Shown: positions 1 through 10,411 of the stretch, one piece after another
How the letters are laid out: the number at the start of each line of letters is the position of its first letter
Position numbering within the stretch: position 1 is the stretch's first letter
From: Actinostola sp. cb2023
Lineage: Eukaryota; Cnidaria; Anthozoa; Actiniaria; Actinostolidae
Direction of reading: 5' to 3'
DNA: 64,000 nucleotides
Assembly (NCBI GenBank): GCA_033675265.1
Contig: JAUJYZ010000634.1
Span: 62,001 to 126,000, forward strand
The notes under the pieces: model-generated
What the model saw: only the letters and a program-made list of their open reading frames with translations
What the model was told of the DNA's origin: nothing
The model's database searches: none
Position numbers and translations under genes: made by a program

Positions 1-730
1 GTAATACGAAACATTCTTTTCTCTAGGTTGATGTATTTTTATATTTTATACTTTAACAGTTTTGCTACACTCATTGTTCTAGACTAAGCTTTGTGTAATA
101 CGAAACATTCTTTTCTGTAGGTTGATGTATTTTTATATTTTATACTTTAATAGTTTTGCTACACCCGTCTTTCTAGACTAAGCTTTGTGTAATACCAAAC
201 ATTCTTTTCTGTAGGTTGCTGTATTTTTATATTTTATACTTTAACAGTTTTGCTACACCCGTCTTTCTAGACTAAGCTTTGTGTAATACGAAACATTCTT
301 TTCTGTAGGTTGATGTATTTTTATATTTTATACTTTAACAGTTTTGCTACATCCGTCGTTCTAGACTAAGCTTTGTGTAATACGAAACATTCTTTTCTGT
401 AGGTTGATGTATTTTTTTATTTTATACTTTACCAGTTTTGCTACAACCGTCGTTCTAGACTAAGCTTTTTGTAATACGAAACATTATTTTCTGTAGGTTG
501 ATGTATTTATATATTTTATACTTTAACAGTTTTGCTACACCCGTCGTTCTAGACTAAGCTTTGTGTAATACGAAACATTCTTTTCTGTAGGTTGATGTAT
601 TGCTATATTTTATACTTTACCAGTTTTGCTACAACCGTCGTTCTAGACGAAGCTTTGTGTAATACGAAACATTCTTTTCTGTAGGTTGATGTATTTTTTT
701 ATTTTATACTTTAACAGTTTTGCTACACCC
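1..730. repeat. 94-bp satellite array, block 1
   Basis: About 7.7 head-to-tail monomers with a 94-base period: the motif GTAATACGAAACATT recurs at positions 1, 95 and 189. Each monomer contains TGCTACACCCGTCGTTCTAG and an AT-rich half ending in ACTTTAACAGTTT. Monomers differ by scattered substitutions and small indels. The array is cut on the right by a SINE-like insertion. The same satellite recurs at 21.8, 29.7, 42.8, 50.8 and 58.5 kb. No coding potential. Confidence 0.97.
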
Positions 731-751
731 GAACCACTGCAGAAGAAGTCT

Positions 752-828
752 GAGTCCCAGGTGGGAAACGAACCCACGACCTGCCGATTTTCTAGACGGT
801 TGCTCTACCACTGAGCTACTGGACACAC
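752..828 (-). tRNA. tRNA-derived SINE head (tRNA-like, probably not a functional tRNA)
   Basis: On the minus strand there is a clear pol III A box (TAGCTCAGTGGTAGAGC, near 804-820) and B box (GGTTCGTTTCCC, near 764-775), with a paired D arm and T arm. The acceptor stem has mismatches. The anticodon stem is poorly paired, and its loop CTAGAAA would give an AGA anticodon without the long variable arm expected of tRNA-Ser. The downstream sequence CTTCTTCTGCAGTGGTT continues as a SINE-type body rather than a pol III terminator. I therefore read this as the head of a tRNA-derived SINE inserted into the satellite. Confidence 0.7.
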
Positions 829-951
829 TATGATTTATCTGAGGGTTGAGTGTGATATAGCACTGAAATCCATCAGTGACGTGACATATACTGAAATCCA
901 TCAGTTACTAAATGTCAGAAAGTTTGTATATACGTAGGAATACATGTATAT

Positions 952-1124
952 AGAATGATGAATATACACATAAATGAATAAGGAAGCGATAACCTACGTT
1001 AGAACACACTCAACCACTGCAGAAAAAGGTGGGAAACGACCCCAGATTTTTTCTGCAGTGGTTGAGTGTGTTCCAACGTAGGTTATCGCTTCCTTATTCA
1101 TTTATGTGTATAATTCATCATTCT
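952..1124. repeat. Hairpin of two inverted SINE 3' halves
   Basis: Two arms of about 75 bases are near-perfect inverted copies, both containing AACCTACGTT and CACTCAACCACTGCAGAA. The short loop retains GGTGGGAAACGACCCC, a piece of the T arm of the tRNA-like head seen at 752-828. This looks like two copies of the same SINE fused head to head, not an independent transposon. Confidence 0.8.
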
Positions 1125-1168
1125 AATTCATTCATGTAGGGAGAAAAAATCTAGATGTTTACCCGGCA

Positions 1169-1652
1169 TGCAGTTTCCAATAACCATCATTCAATTCTCA
1201 ATAACCATAATGCAATTCTCAATAACCATAATGCAATTCTCAATAACCATCATGCAATTCTCAATAACCATCATGCAATTTCAATAACCATCATGCAATT
1301 CTCAATAACCATCATGCAATTCTCAATAACCATCATGCAATTCTCAATAAACATCATGCAATTCTCAATAACCATCATGCAATTCTCAATAACCATCATG
1401 CAATTCTCAATAACCATCATGCAATTCTCAATAACCATCATGCAATTCTCAATAACCATCATGCAATTCTCAATAACCATCATGCAATTCTCAATAACCA
1501 TCATGCAATTCTCAATAACCATCATGCAATTCTCAATAACCATCATGCAATTCTCAATAACCATTATGCAATTCTCAATAACCATCATGCATTTCTCAAT
1601 AACCATCATGCAATTCTCAATAACCATCATGCAATTCTCAATAATCATAATG
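1169..1652. repeat. 21-bp minisatellite, about 23 copies
   Basis: Tandem copies of CAATTCTCAATAACCATCATG with rare single-base changes. Because 21 is a multiple of three, both strands stay open and give fake heptad-repeat ORFs; these are not genes. Confidence 0.97.
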
Positions 1653-2181
1653 CTTTTCGCGCCAACTCCTACATACGCTGAGCTGAACACATTCGGCTTC
1701 GTTGGAAGTTGAGGGAAGTTGAAGCGAGTTGTTTTCCTTTTCAAGCTTTCGCGTTTCTGATCGGTAAATGTCGTGCCAAAGATCTGTGGCCCTAATTAAT
1801 TTGTACATGTGTATGTTTTTTATCCCATCAGATACCGTACCGTATCTTGTGCTTTTCGTGGGAATTGTGTAGTTGATGATCGTATTCAGTGAAATTGCTG
1901 ACCGTGTGTCAGTTTCAAGTGTGAATTCGCATTGAAATCTCAATTATAAGTAATACATTAGTTATTCATAAGCTATCCAGTTTTTCAAATACAGAGTATA
2001 ATACTATTCAAAACAAAGAAAGGTAGACTCGCCTAATAATTTGCATACTTGTCACTTACATAAAACAACATTTCATAACAACTACGGTATCTCCCTAGCT
2101 CTCACCATCTCTTATCCACAGCTACTAACAATGCATTCACCGTCAGCATTCACTGCTGTTAGGTAGCCTAGTTTATTTTAT
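1653..2181. other. No gene seen
   Basis: Unique-looking AT-rich sequence between the 21-bp minisatellite and the left end of element A. I see no convincing exon, RNA gene or inverted repeat. A 101-residue minus-strand ORF overlapping the minisatellite edge has no recognisable features. Confidence 0.5.
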
Positions 2182-2442
2182 AGTTTTGCTAAGTATAGTA
2201 CAGTAGGTACCGGCTGATCCGAGATGGAAGCCAAAATGGGGAGCTAAAATGGGGAGCCAAAATGAGGAGCCAAAAGAGTGAGCTGCAGAAATTAAAAAGG
2301 GGTGTGGCAGGTTTGTTATTGTTTTGATAAACCCTCTATTGTGCTGCTTTGGTGTCTATTGTTCATTGAAGCGCATAAATAACAAGAAATCAAACTCTAG
2401 ATTTTTATGTGAGAAACTTTGTTTACAATCTACAAAACGAAG

Positions 2443-2723
2443 ATGGCAAGCAGCACGATATTCAATTGTCTGTGTGGAGTTACCGCCAAATCATCCAAAG
2501 CAAAGAATGATGAAGTTTGGTTTCGTTGTGGAAGAGCAGTAGACCAGAAGACCGAACGACAGAAACAACTTCATCTTCAAGACTTGGGATGTAATCTCCG
2601 AATGAACCAACAAATGATCGAAGAATTAAACATTGATGGTTTCCAGTTCAAGAAACATACACCAAAATGTACTTATCACCGTTTGTATGCAAAACTCCTT
2701 CGAGTCAACAATCCAGATAAACC
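2443..2723 (+). pseudogene. GRF-type zinc-finger-like protein, 5' part, disrupted by element B
   Basis: This ORF starts at an ATG preceded by AAG and runs about 94 codons before it is cut by element B. It has two Cys-rich parts. The first is CLCGVTA near the N-terminus. The second begins PKCTYH and continues into the segment on the far side of the insertion (5,146-5,215), which supplies GKWFYVC and a later Cys. That spacing resembles zf-GRF fingers, DNA-binding modules found in topoisomerase and nuclease proteins and in some transposon proteins. The reading frame enters the TSD copy in the same phase on both sides, so the insertion explains the break. The gene sits just inside the left end of element A and is probably one of its proteins. 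GRF assignment is by motif spacing only. Confidence 0.55.
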
Positions 2724-5145
2724 GGGTGTAGATAAAACGCGGGCGCGGACGGCGGACGGCGGACCGCGGACGGCGGACGGCGGACCAAATTGAAAATTGA
2801 AAAAAAGAGAAAAGAGAGAGAAAAGAAAAAAAAATTGAAAAAAGAAAAAAATGTTTTTCTGCGCGAATGTATTTAGACAAATTAAAATAGATGTCTACTG
2901 CTACTGATATGTATACTTCGAAGTGAGAAACAAAAGAAAACATTAATTAGTGTACCACCGTATGTTTAATAAGCTACAAAGGTCTATCGATTATCATATG
3001 CGATAGCTTTTCTTTTCTTTTGATTTGACTTACATTAGAACTTGGAATCGGTTTGAATACGAAACACAATTAGCTTGCATGTAACATAAAGTGAAATGTA
3101 AAGTAAGCAGAAATAAATGAATTGTCGACAAATCACAACGACGGTAAACTTGGGTATTTTAAAAACACAGTGATATAAAGGCCGGTAGTAGTGGAATGTA
3201 TGTATGAGCGAGGTGTTTGCCATCTGGATTGACTTGTCAGTCAAGATAGCGTCGTTTACTCAGTCCTGCAATGCACCATGCATGCTTGGCTCAGGCCATG
3301 AATGATTCTAACATAAGAACTTTGAATTGAACATACGTAATAAAGTTAGCTTGTAACAGTGAAATGTTAAAGTAAGGAGAAATAAATGAATTGTCGACAA
3401 ATCACAACGACGGTAAACTTGGGTAGGAAGGAATGCATGTGAAACCAGGGCGAAGTGTTTGCCAGATTGACTCATGTCAGTCAAGATAACGTCGTTTACT
3501 CTGCACCCATGCTTGGTTCAGGCCATAGTCTCTGACTGTAATAGAGCATACTTTGCAGTGATTCTAACATAACAACTTTCCACTATTTTCTGATATATTT
3601 CCCTGTTATAGTACAGTTTGGTACTCGTTAAGCAGAACTCTAACTTTGCCACCGATGCATCAAAAAATATTTGAATCCTAATCAGAATTCATCCTGATTA
3701 CAATACCCCTGAAGCGGCGTTCGAGCTGCTATTTTACTATGGACATTATTTACTTTACTACTTATACAAACCAGCATGAGTACTAGTTTACAAATCCGTC
3801 TTCACTCCTTATTTCTACATTACTTACTTCAGACCCCCATTACATTTTTTGCTCGAACTGGCATTTACCGACTACAGCTATTTCAAAAAACGTTTTCTTG
3901 TGAATACTTACTGCGAACTGCATTTCAACTTGACCGCCGGAAACCCCGGGCCGAAACCGGTAAATGATGCATTGTATATCAGTATATTGGCCGGTTCCAG
4001 TATATCGATCAGCTCCAATATAGCGAGGAAACCTGAACTGCTGATTTACTTTGATATATTTTAAATATATCACAAGACAACGTTTTTTGAAATAGCTGTA
4101 TATTATTATTATAGATCATTCATTACAAGAGCAATTTTTTGTTCTCCACATCATTTCCGGTATGTTTCCACTTCATGTTGACCTTTGCCGCATTCTGCTG
4201 ATCTCAGGTAACGCTCTATTCGCTGCCTCGTATAATAACTAACGTAAATTAATATTAGAATGTTGTACGGCAAAATCACGACTCTGAATAATTTATTATA
4301 ATAAACTGATACTTTATAATATAATTAAATACACTGCAGCTCAGAATTTAATTTATGAACATTGATGAATTAGCTTGTAGCTCTAACACCTATATTTATT
4401 GGACTTTATGTCACTTTATGTTACAAGCTAACTTTATTCAGTACGTATGTTCAAACATTCAAAGGTCTTATGTTCAAACATTCAAAGGTCTTATGTTAGA
4501 ATCACTGCAAAGTTTGCTCTATTACAGTCAGAGACTATGGCCTGAACCAAGCATGGGTGCAGTGGCGACGTTATCTTGACTGACATGAGTCAATCTGGCA
4601 CACACCTCGCCCTGGTTTCACATACATTCCACTACTACCGGCCTTTATATCACTGTGTTTAATACCCAAGTTTACCGTCGTTGTGATTTGTCGACAATTC
4701 ATTTATTTCTGCTTACTTTACATTTCACTTTATGTTACATGCAAGCTAATTGAGTTTCGTATGTTCAAACCGATTCCAAGTTCTAATGTAAGGACGGATA
4801 CCGTAAGTCAAATCAAAAGAAAAGAAAAGCAATCGGAATCACATGTGATGATCGACCGGACCTTTGTAGCTTATTAAACATACGGTGGTACACTAATTCA
4901 TGTTTTCTTTTGTTTCTCACTTCGAAGTATACATATCAGTAGCAGTAGACATCTATTTGTCCCAAAAAAAACACATTTTTTTACAATTTTGTTTTCTTTT
5001 CTCTCTCTTTTCTCTTTTTTCAATTTTCAATTTGGTCCGCGGTCCGCCGTCCGCGGTCCGCGGTCCGCCGTCCGCCGTCCGCGGTCCGCCGTCCGCCGTC
5101 CGCGGTCCGCCGGCCGCCGTCCGCGCCCGCGTTTTATCTACACCC
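2724..5145. mobile_element. Element B: 2,422-bp foldback/Mutator-like element with 9-bp target duplication
   Basis: The ends are GGGTGTAGATAAAACGCGGG and its reverse complement, flanked on both sides by AGATAAACC (2,715-2,723 and 5,146-5,154), a perfect 9-base target duplication. Next to the tips are GC-rich blocks built from CGGACGG units, then long inverted arms (about 2,780-3,560 against 4,430-5,030). A second, inner palindrome is centred near 3,985 (arms near 3,885 and 4,085). The left arm carries a partial internal duplication: ATTGTCGACAAATCACAACG occurs near 3,120 and 3,389. No transposase ORF is seen, so it is non-autonomous. A 9-base duplication and long inverted repeats are typical of Mutator-like elements; that class is an inference. 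Confidence 0.85.
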
Positions 5146-5215
5146 AGATAAACCTAGCTATGGAAAATGGTTTTACGTTTGCAACGCGCAATCTCCAGAT
5201 GCCGCTTGCAGCTAA
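5146..5215 (+). pseudogene. GRF-type zinc-finger-like protein, continuation after element B
   Basis: Starting in the second copy of the 9-base target duplication, the frame of the upstream ORF (2,443-2,723) resumes and encodes GKWFYVC and a further Cys before a TAA at 5,213-5,215. The last Cys-Ser codons abut GCTTGCAG, so the original exon may also have ended or been altered here. The piece supplies the second half of a GRF-like finger. Confidence 0.5.
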
Positions 5216-5216
5216 T

Positions 5217-7075
5217 GCCAAAAAAGCAACACATTGAATCCCAAAGCAAGAAAACGGTACCCATGCAAGCAAAATATTTTCAAACCAAAACACAAGTCTC
5301 AATCCTAATCAAGAAAAACTAACTAACTCTTATATGTACTATTGGTTAAACTTCAAATGGAATATAAATATTTTGTATATTTTGTAACAAAATTCGTTTT
5401 ACACCTAAACGACTTTTAGCTTGTTGTGAATATTATGTTAATTCATTTGTTTAAGAACAAGATAATTATTTCAAAAACTTTGGTAATTGCTTGGAACTGT
5501 TTTCCGTTATTGTTTAAAAGCGGCAAATTGATTTTCAAAAGACTCGCGCAATTTGAATAATTAGTCACAGTTCTCCTGAGTTCATATACATCATAGCTCA
5601 AGCAATCTAATAACAGGCGATTATACTAGATATATTTAATTATTTGAATATTTATCATGCTATGAGGCGGATTTGGAAATAAAAACATTGACATATTGTT
5701 GGTTTTCAGCAAGAAGTTTATTAAACCATCATTGCAAAGTAAGAATTACATGAGTTGATCAAGTTACATTTCAATTTATTTAATTAATAACAGTTATATT
5801 ATAACTTGTACACAGGATAATGGTTCGCATTGTGTTCTGGAATAGGTTGTTTGTGAAAGAGTTTACTCAACAAGAACTTTCGTTGATGTATAGCTGCCTC
5901 AGTTGCTTCTTCCCATCCAAAGCCTTCTGTGTCCATAAGACTTTGTTTTGTTTCCATTTCCCTTCGATTCATAGGGTAGCCATTTTGCGCCGACTTGATA
6001 TCCTTCTTTGTTCTGTTTTTTTCCCCCTGACATTTTAAAATTATTTTGGGATTGTATATATATTTTAATCCAAATGACGAGCTCTCAACTGAGGTGTAAA
6101 ACCTGCTTTACTCATCGGAGAGAAAGAAGGCCTTGTATGTCCCTTTTGTCTCCGTTTGTCCTGATAGTCCTCGGTTTGTCCTTATAGACCTTATAATGTC
6201 CTTAGTGTCCTTAGTTTGACCTTGTTGTCCTTATCATGAACATCTTTATAAGCTGAATCTTTCGTTGAAAGGCCATCACTTATGCTAAATCTTCAAGCTG
6301 TTAACATGGTCAAGCGAGTGTGTCGAGATTGTCTGTTTTCGAATTGTGGAGCAAAATACCTCGTGAAATTATCCAATCATCTCACGGATGTACATCAGTT
6401 GGACCACATTCAGCGGAGAAAGTATCTACAAGAGGCAAAACTTCAACCCAAGGTAAAAGTGATCATCTATCATGACACTGATAACTGACACGAAAACCTC
6501 AAATGCAAAAAATCATGTTCCACAAGTAAAACATCACCATTTCAGGAACAACAACAAATAGACCAAGAAACACAACGGATTCATTGAAAACTCGAAGTGG
6601 AGGTATTAGGAAAGCAACCAAGATTAACAAGGTCAAACTAAGGACACTAAGGACATTATAAGGTAAATAAGGACAAACCGAGGACTATCAGGACAAACGG
6701 AGACAGAGAAAGGACATACAAGGCATTCCGGCTTTCTCTCCGATGAGTAAAGCAAGTTTTACAACAACAACCAACATTTTGTCCACCTCATAGCATGATA
6801 AATATTCAAATATATATATATAATCGCATTAGTGTTTTTTACATTGCTAGCTTCAGATTTGGTATATATGAACTCAGGAGAACTGTGACTTATTATTCTA
6901 ATTACGCGCGTCTTTTGAAAATCAATTTACCGCTTTTAAACAATAACACAAAACAGTTCCAAGCAATTACCAAAGTTTGTGAAATAATTAGCTTGTTCTT
7001 AGTTGGTTTGAAAATCGTTTTGTTTGGAAAAGTTTTCTTGCTTTGGGATTCAATGCGTTGCTTTTCGATAGCGAA
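5217..7075. repeat. Inverted-repeat block inside element A
   Basis: The sequence 5,217-6,224 and the sequence 6,626-7,075 are inverted relatives. Outer match: GCAACACATTGAATCCCAAA near 5,226 against its complement near 7,055. Inner match: GGTCAAACTAAGGACACTAA near 6,630 against its complement near 6,210. Both inner arms carry short GTCCTTAG/GTCCTGATAG-like iterations. The left arm is longer because of an extra segment of roughly 380 bases (about 5,680-6,060). Target duplication not found, so whether this is a separate nested element or part of element A is open. Confidence 0.65.
6282..6488 (+). CDS. Short C2HC-type zinc-finger-like ORF
   Basis: An ORF of 68 codons lying in the loop between the arms of the 5.2-7.1 kb inverted repeat. 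It encodes CRDC, then NCGAKYLVKLSNHLTDVH, a compact Cys/His pattern with a conserved-looking helix LSNHLTDVH, followed by a basic KYLQEAKL stretch. I recall similar short fingers in cnidarian mobile-element proteins, but cannot name the family. The preceding start context and possible upstream exons are unknown, so this may be one exon or a remnant. Function is not assigned; nucleic-acid binding is the reasonable guess from the finger. Confidence 0.4.
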   Translation: MLNLQAVNMVKRVCRDCLFSNCGAKYLVKLSNHLTDVHQLDHIQRRKYLQEAKLQPKVKVIIYHDTDN

Positions 7076-7394
7076 TAATTCTGACTCCATTTCTTGTGTT
7101 GAATGAATGTTTGTTTGTTTTTTAACTAGCTTTGCGGTTTTGATGAACTCTTCTTTGTTCCAGTGAACCTAAACAATCCAGGAAGAACAAAGGGCTTACC
7201 CAGACTTGCCCAAAACAAGAACCCCTTTTCATTAATTGTAATCAGTGAACTGAGCATTAAAACTATATTACAACTTAAAATGTGATTATAAGAAGTATAG
7301 TTGTTTGAGGTGTATAACAAATTTTATTTACAAAATATATACTGGTGAATATTTACATTCAATTTGAAGTTTAATCAATCGAGATCAAACATTT

Positions 7395-7985
7395 TTAAAC
7401 ATTACTGCGATTCTCAGTATTATGCGAACTCAGACATTCAAGCAGTCGGCTGGAACTTGGTTTTTCGCTGCCGTCAATCAACATAAAAAATCAGTAAACT
7501 TAAATATATAAGTCAGAAGACCCACCAAATGGAAACCAAATATGATTTTGAGCTAAATTATGGATCATTTGGTCGAAGAATGTATTTAGTTTTGAATTTG
7601 TTTGAGTTTTTAATTTGATTGACGGTAGCTAAAAACCAAGTTCCATCCGACTGTTTGAATGTCTGAGTTCGCATAATACTGAGAACCGCAGTAAACATTA
7701 CAGCGAAAATCCTTGTATCGCGACCTTTCGTTTTGAAAATATCAGTTGGATTTCGGGTTTTTCTGTTCCGACAATCACTATATATGTCCATTTCTTGAGT
7801 ACAAAGTTAACTCAGCATAAACATAATTATTTAAAGTACTAAATAGTGACATTTCTATTGCTTTGTATTGTATTTAGTACTAATTAGTGCAAAAAATATA
7901 TTGGCGGCACAGAAAAACCCAAAATCCAGCTGAAGTTGATACAAAACGAAAGGTCGCGATACAAGGATTTTCGCAGTAAACATTT
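7395..7985. repeat. Two adjacent hairpin repeats (nested miniature elements)
   Basis: First palindrome: ACTCAGACATTCAAGCAGTC near 7,430 pairs with the complementary segment near 7,660 (arms about 7,395-7,480 and 7,612-7,700). Second palindrome: GAAAATCCTTGTATCGCGAC near 7,705 pairs with its complement near 7,950 (arms about 7,700-7,765 and 7,920-7,985). The loop of the second holds GTACTAAATAGTG and GTACTAATTAGTG, the core of the small element family seen at 23.1, 30.9 and 55.5 kb. Any minus-strand ORF across this block is an artefact of the palindromes. Confidence 0.65.
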
Positions 7986-8095
7986 GTAACCTAAAGGTTA
8001 CAAAAACTAATCATAACGAGGTCAAACAGTTCAAGCTAAAGAGCTGTTATTTCCTTCCTGCATTATGATTGTTTTGATTTTGGTTTGAAATTAAT

Positions 8096-8893
8096 CTAAC
8101 TTTTGAATAGAGTTAAGTGCTGAAATAGTTTTTTGGTGCCGCTGTTTTCAGAAGAGTATTGGCTTCTGCTTTTGTGTTGCAATAGTGCTTCTCGAGTATC
8201 ACGTGACGAGCTCGAGAATTGTTCCCCTGTTTCCAAAATTTTAATATCGTAGGAACCCGATGCAGTAAATACCACATACGGAAACCTTAGTACTGTAACT
8301 CCACCATCAATATCGGGAAAATAAGCTAAGAACAATATTTCTTCTCTTCTTTTGACATTTTTTCCCAAGGATAGGTGTCGTTGGATAGTTCTCTCATCTT
8401 GTAAAAACTCATGGAATTGAAGAGGTCATTGACAAAGATTTCCAAACCATTCCTTCATCTCTTTGTGTTCAGGATGGCTTGGGAGGATAGAATACTCTTG
8501 CTCCATTACAGTTGGGATCAGGTCCAAAATCTTTTCTGGATAGATTCTTTTCATGCGAATACGAACCGAAACCAACACATTCTGCCAAAACGTGCTATCT
8601 ACTATCTGTTCGCCATTTCTGAAAGGAGCCATCTCCCAATTCTGCTCTCCACACCGTCGTGCTTGTTCTTGCCCTCCAAGCAACTTGCAAAGTTCATAAA
8701 ATAGGAATCGGAACAGACATTTGACCTCTTGTAGTTTTCTTGACCATACACATACATCTAACTCTTTCAGTCGTTCACAGAGATCGCCTATCGTATCCAG
8801 CTTGATTGTCTTGGGTTCCTGTTCAGCAGCTGTGTGTTTCCTTTTCTTTCCTGGGCTCCAAGGAGGAAGAATTCGACCACTTCTCAGTTCCAT
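8096..8893 (-). pseudogene. Minus-strand ORF of element A with one in-frame TGA
   Basis: The ORF starts with ATG at 8,893 (MELRSGR) and runs 155 codons to a TGA at 8,426-8,428. It then continues in the same frame, open, to 8,096 for about 110 further codons. The first part is basic near the N-terminus (KKRKH, a likely nuclear signal) and then helical with several Trp and Cys. I do not recognise the family. The gene lies just inside the right inverted repeat of element A and converges on the GRF-like gene, the layout of a two-gene transposon. The single stop in an otherwise open frame suggests a recently dead copy, although 155 codons could also be the true length. Confidence 0.5.
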
Positions 8894-9180
8894 ATTAAAA
8901 GTTGTGTCCGAAGTTTTGCTTTGACTTCAACTGAGCTAGTATCATAAAACCGAAGCTAACTTCTTAGCTAGATGTTTTCAATGAATGAAAATTCAAATTT
9001 GCCTCGAACATTTTGAACTGTTGGAGGAGACAATAGACGCCGAAGCAGCACACTAAAGGGTTGATCATAACAATAACAAACCTGCCACACCCCCTTTTTA
9101 ATTTATGCAGCTCACTCTTTTGGCTCCCCACTCGGATTTACCGGTGCTTACTATACTACTTAGCAAAACTGTGCATAATA

Positions 9181-9605
9181 CTGTAGCAACACAGAGGTAT
9201 CTCAACACAATGATACAATCAGATTGTTTGAATACTGTAGCAATAGGAGCCCACCTATGCATTTCTTTTTGAAGAGCTCTTGTAAAAAACTAACGCAAAC
9301 AGAACATTATTTCAATACTGTAGCAACACAGAGGAATTTCAGCACTGTGATACAATCAGATTGTTTGAATACTGTAGCAATAGGAGCCCACCTTTGCATT
9401 TCCTTTTTGAAGAGCTCTTGTAAAAAACTAACGCACACAGAACATCGTTGGAATGCTGTAGCAACACAGAGGTATCTCAGCGCTGTGGTACAATCAGATT
9501 GTTTGAATACTGTAGCATGCAATAAGAGCACACCTGTGCATTTCTTTTTTGAAGAGCTCTTGTAAAAAACTAACGCAAAGAACATCGTTGGAATACTGTA
9601 TCAAT
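9181..9605. repeat. 138-bp tandem repeat, about 3 copies
   Basis: CTGTAGCAACACAGAGG recurs at 9,181, 9,318 and 9,456. Each unit also contains CAATCAGATTGTTTGAATAC and GAAGAGCTCTTGTAAAAAAC. It abuts the right end of element A. The overlapping small ORFs are not genes. Confidence 0.9.
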
Positions 9606-10058
9606 GCCTCGTGTTGATAAGAGCCTTCAGTGATTTTGTACACGCATGCGCATTAGAAGCGAATTTCACGTTTGAGATCGAAGACGACGAAGCTTGCATT
9701 TTTAGAGTCGGGCATTCCATAAATAAAAATATTAATATTAATTAAAATCAACTCGTTATCAGTCTCCTGCTCGAGTAGACTAATCGATTCGTTTCATCCT
9801 TTTTTCAATTTTTTGATCAAATATGTCTTTATACTGACATCAGGCTATCAATCACCATATAAGGTCACGTTGACCATATAAAGCTCGGAGCATGGTTGAG
9901 CTGGGAACCAATCAAAACGCTGGAAATACAATCACGAGGTTGAGTATTTTTCATTTATTTTCGAATTGATTGAATGGTAATTTTACAAATCATTATAAAT
10001 ATGAATTCAACGTTTTTAAATTTGCAAAATATTCAAACTAAACAGAAATGATTATCAA
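9606..10058. other. Conserved spacer of the P block, copy 1
   Basis: No gene. From about 9,740 this matches 22,800-23,062 and 44,350-44,690, the spacers before P2 and P3. Shared blocks include GGTCACGTTGACCATATAAA and GAGCATGGTTGAGCTGGGAA. It is one of the anchors showing that the three P blocks are duplicates. A CAT/GCGCA-rich stretch near 9,645 (GCATGCGCA) resembles an NRF1 core but has no other support. Confidence 0.85.
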
Positions 10059-10411
10059 TATGTTATAAGTTCTTGCAAACAACAATCAGATCATTTCACT
10101 TGTAAATCAATAAACTTGTTGGACTTATTTAAGACCTTATTTATTTAGTTATGTTATTAGTTCATGCAACCAACAATCAGATCATTTCACTTGTAAATCA
10201 ATCAACTTGTTGGACTTTTTAAGACCTTATTTATTTAGTTATGTTATTAGTTCATGCAAACAACAATCAGATCATTTCACTTGTAAATCAATAAACTTGT
10301 TGGACTTATTTAAGAACTTATTTATTTAGTTATGTTATTAGTTCATGCAAACAACAATCAGATCATTTCACTTGTTAATCAATAAACTTGTTGGACTTAT
10401 TTAGACCTTAT
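10059..10411. repeat. 91-bp repeat array at the 3' end of P1, 4 copies
   Basis: Units of 90-91 bases (start ATGTTATTAGTTCATGCAAA) repeat four times and run directly into the stop codon of P1. Read on the gene strand each unit carries CTAAATAAATAAG, which contains AATAAA. Block 3 has one unit at the same place and block 2 about 19, so this is an amplified piece of the gene's own 3' flank. Confidence 0.93.

Larger units (their letters stand above)
2182..9170. mobile_element. Element A: 7-kb transposon with about 150-180-bp terminal inverted repeats
   Basis: The sequence at 2,182-2,362 is repeated in inverse at 9,029-9,170. Shared blocks include AGTTTTGCTAAGTA at the tip, GAGCCAAAAGAGTGAGCTGC and GTGTGGCAGGTTTGTTATTG. 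The left copy is longer because a 13-bp unit (CCAAAATGGGGAG) has expanded to 3-4 copies. Inside are two convergent gene remnants: a GRF-like zinc-finger exon just inside the left end and a minus-strand ORF just inside the right end. No clear target duplication is visible at the tips, so the exact ends are uncertain by a few bases. The element has itself been a landing pad for element B, an inverted-repeat block (5.2-7.1 kb) and small hairpins. The superfamily cannot be named from sequence alone. Confidence 0.8.

Noticed and set aside
1..727. CRISPR-like regular repeats
   Set aside because: The 94-bp and 91-bp units are head-to-tail without unique spacers, and the genome is eukaryotic.
752..828. 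A functional tRNA gene
   Set aside because: Acceptor and anticodon stems have mismatches, the AGA anticodon lacks a tRNA-Ser long arm, and the sequence runs on into a SINE body.
1155..1744. Long ORFs on both strands with ITIMQFS- or MVIENCM-type heptads
   Set aside because: They are translations of a 21-bp minisatellite whose period is a multiple of three; no start context, splice signals or non-repeat domain.
2626..5237. ORFs inside element B (for example 3,035-3,244, 4,900-5,237)
   Set aside because: They lie in the inverted arms and CGG-rich tips, mirror each other between arms, and carry no domain.
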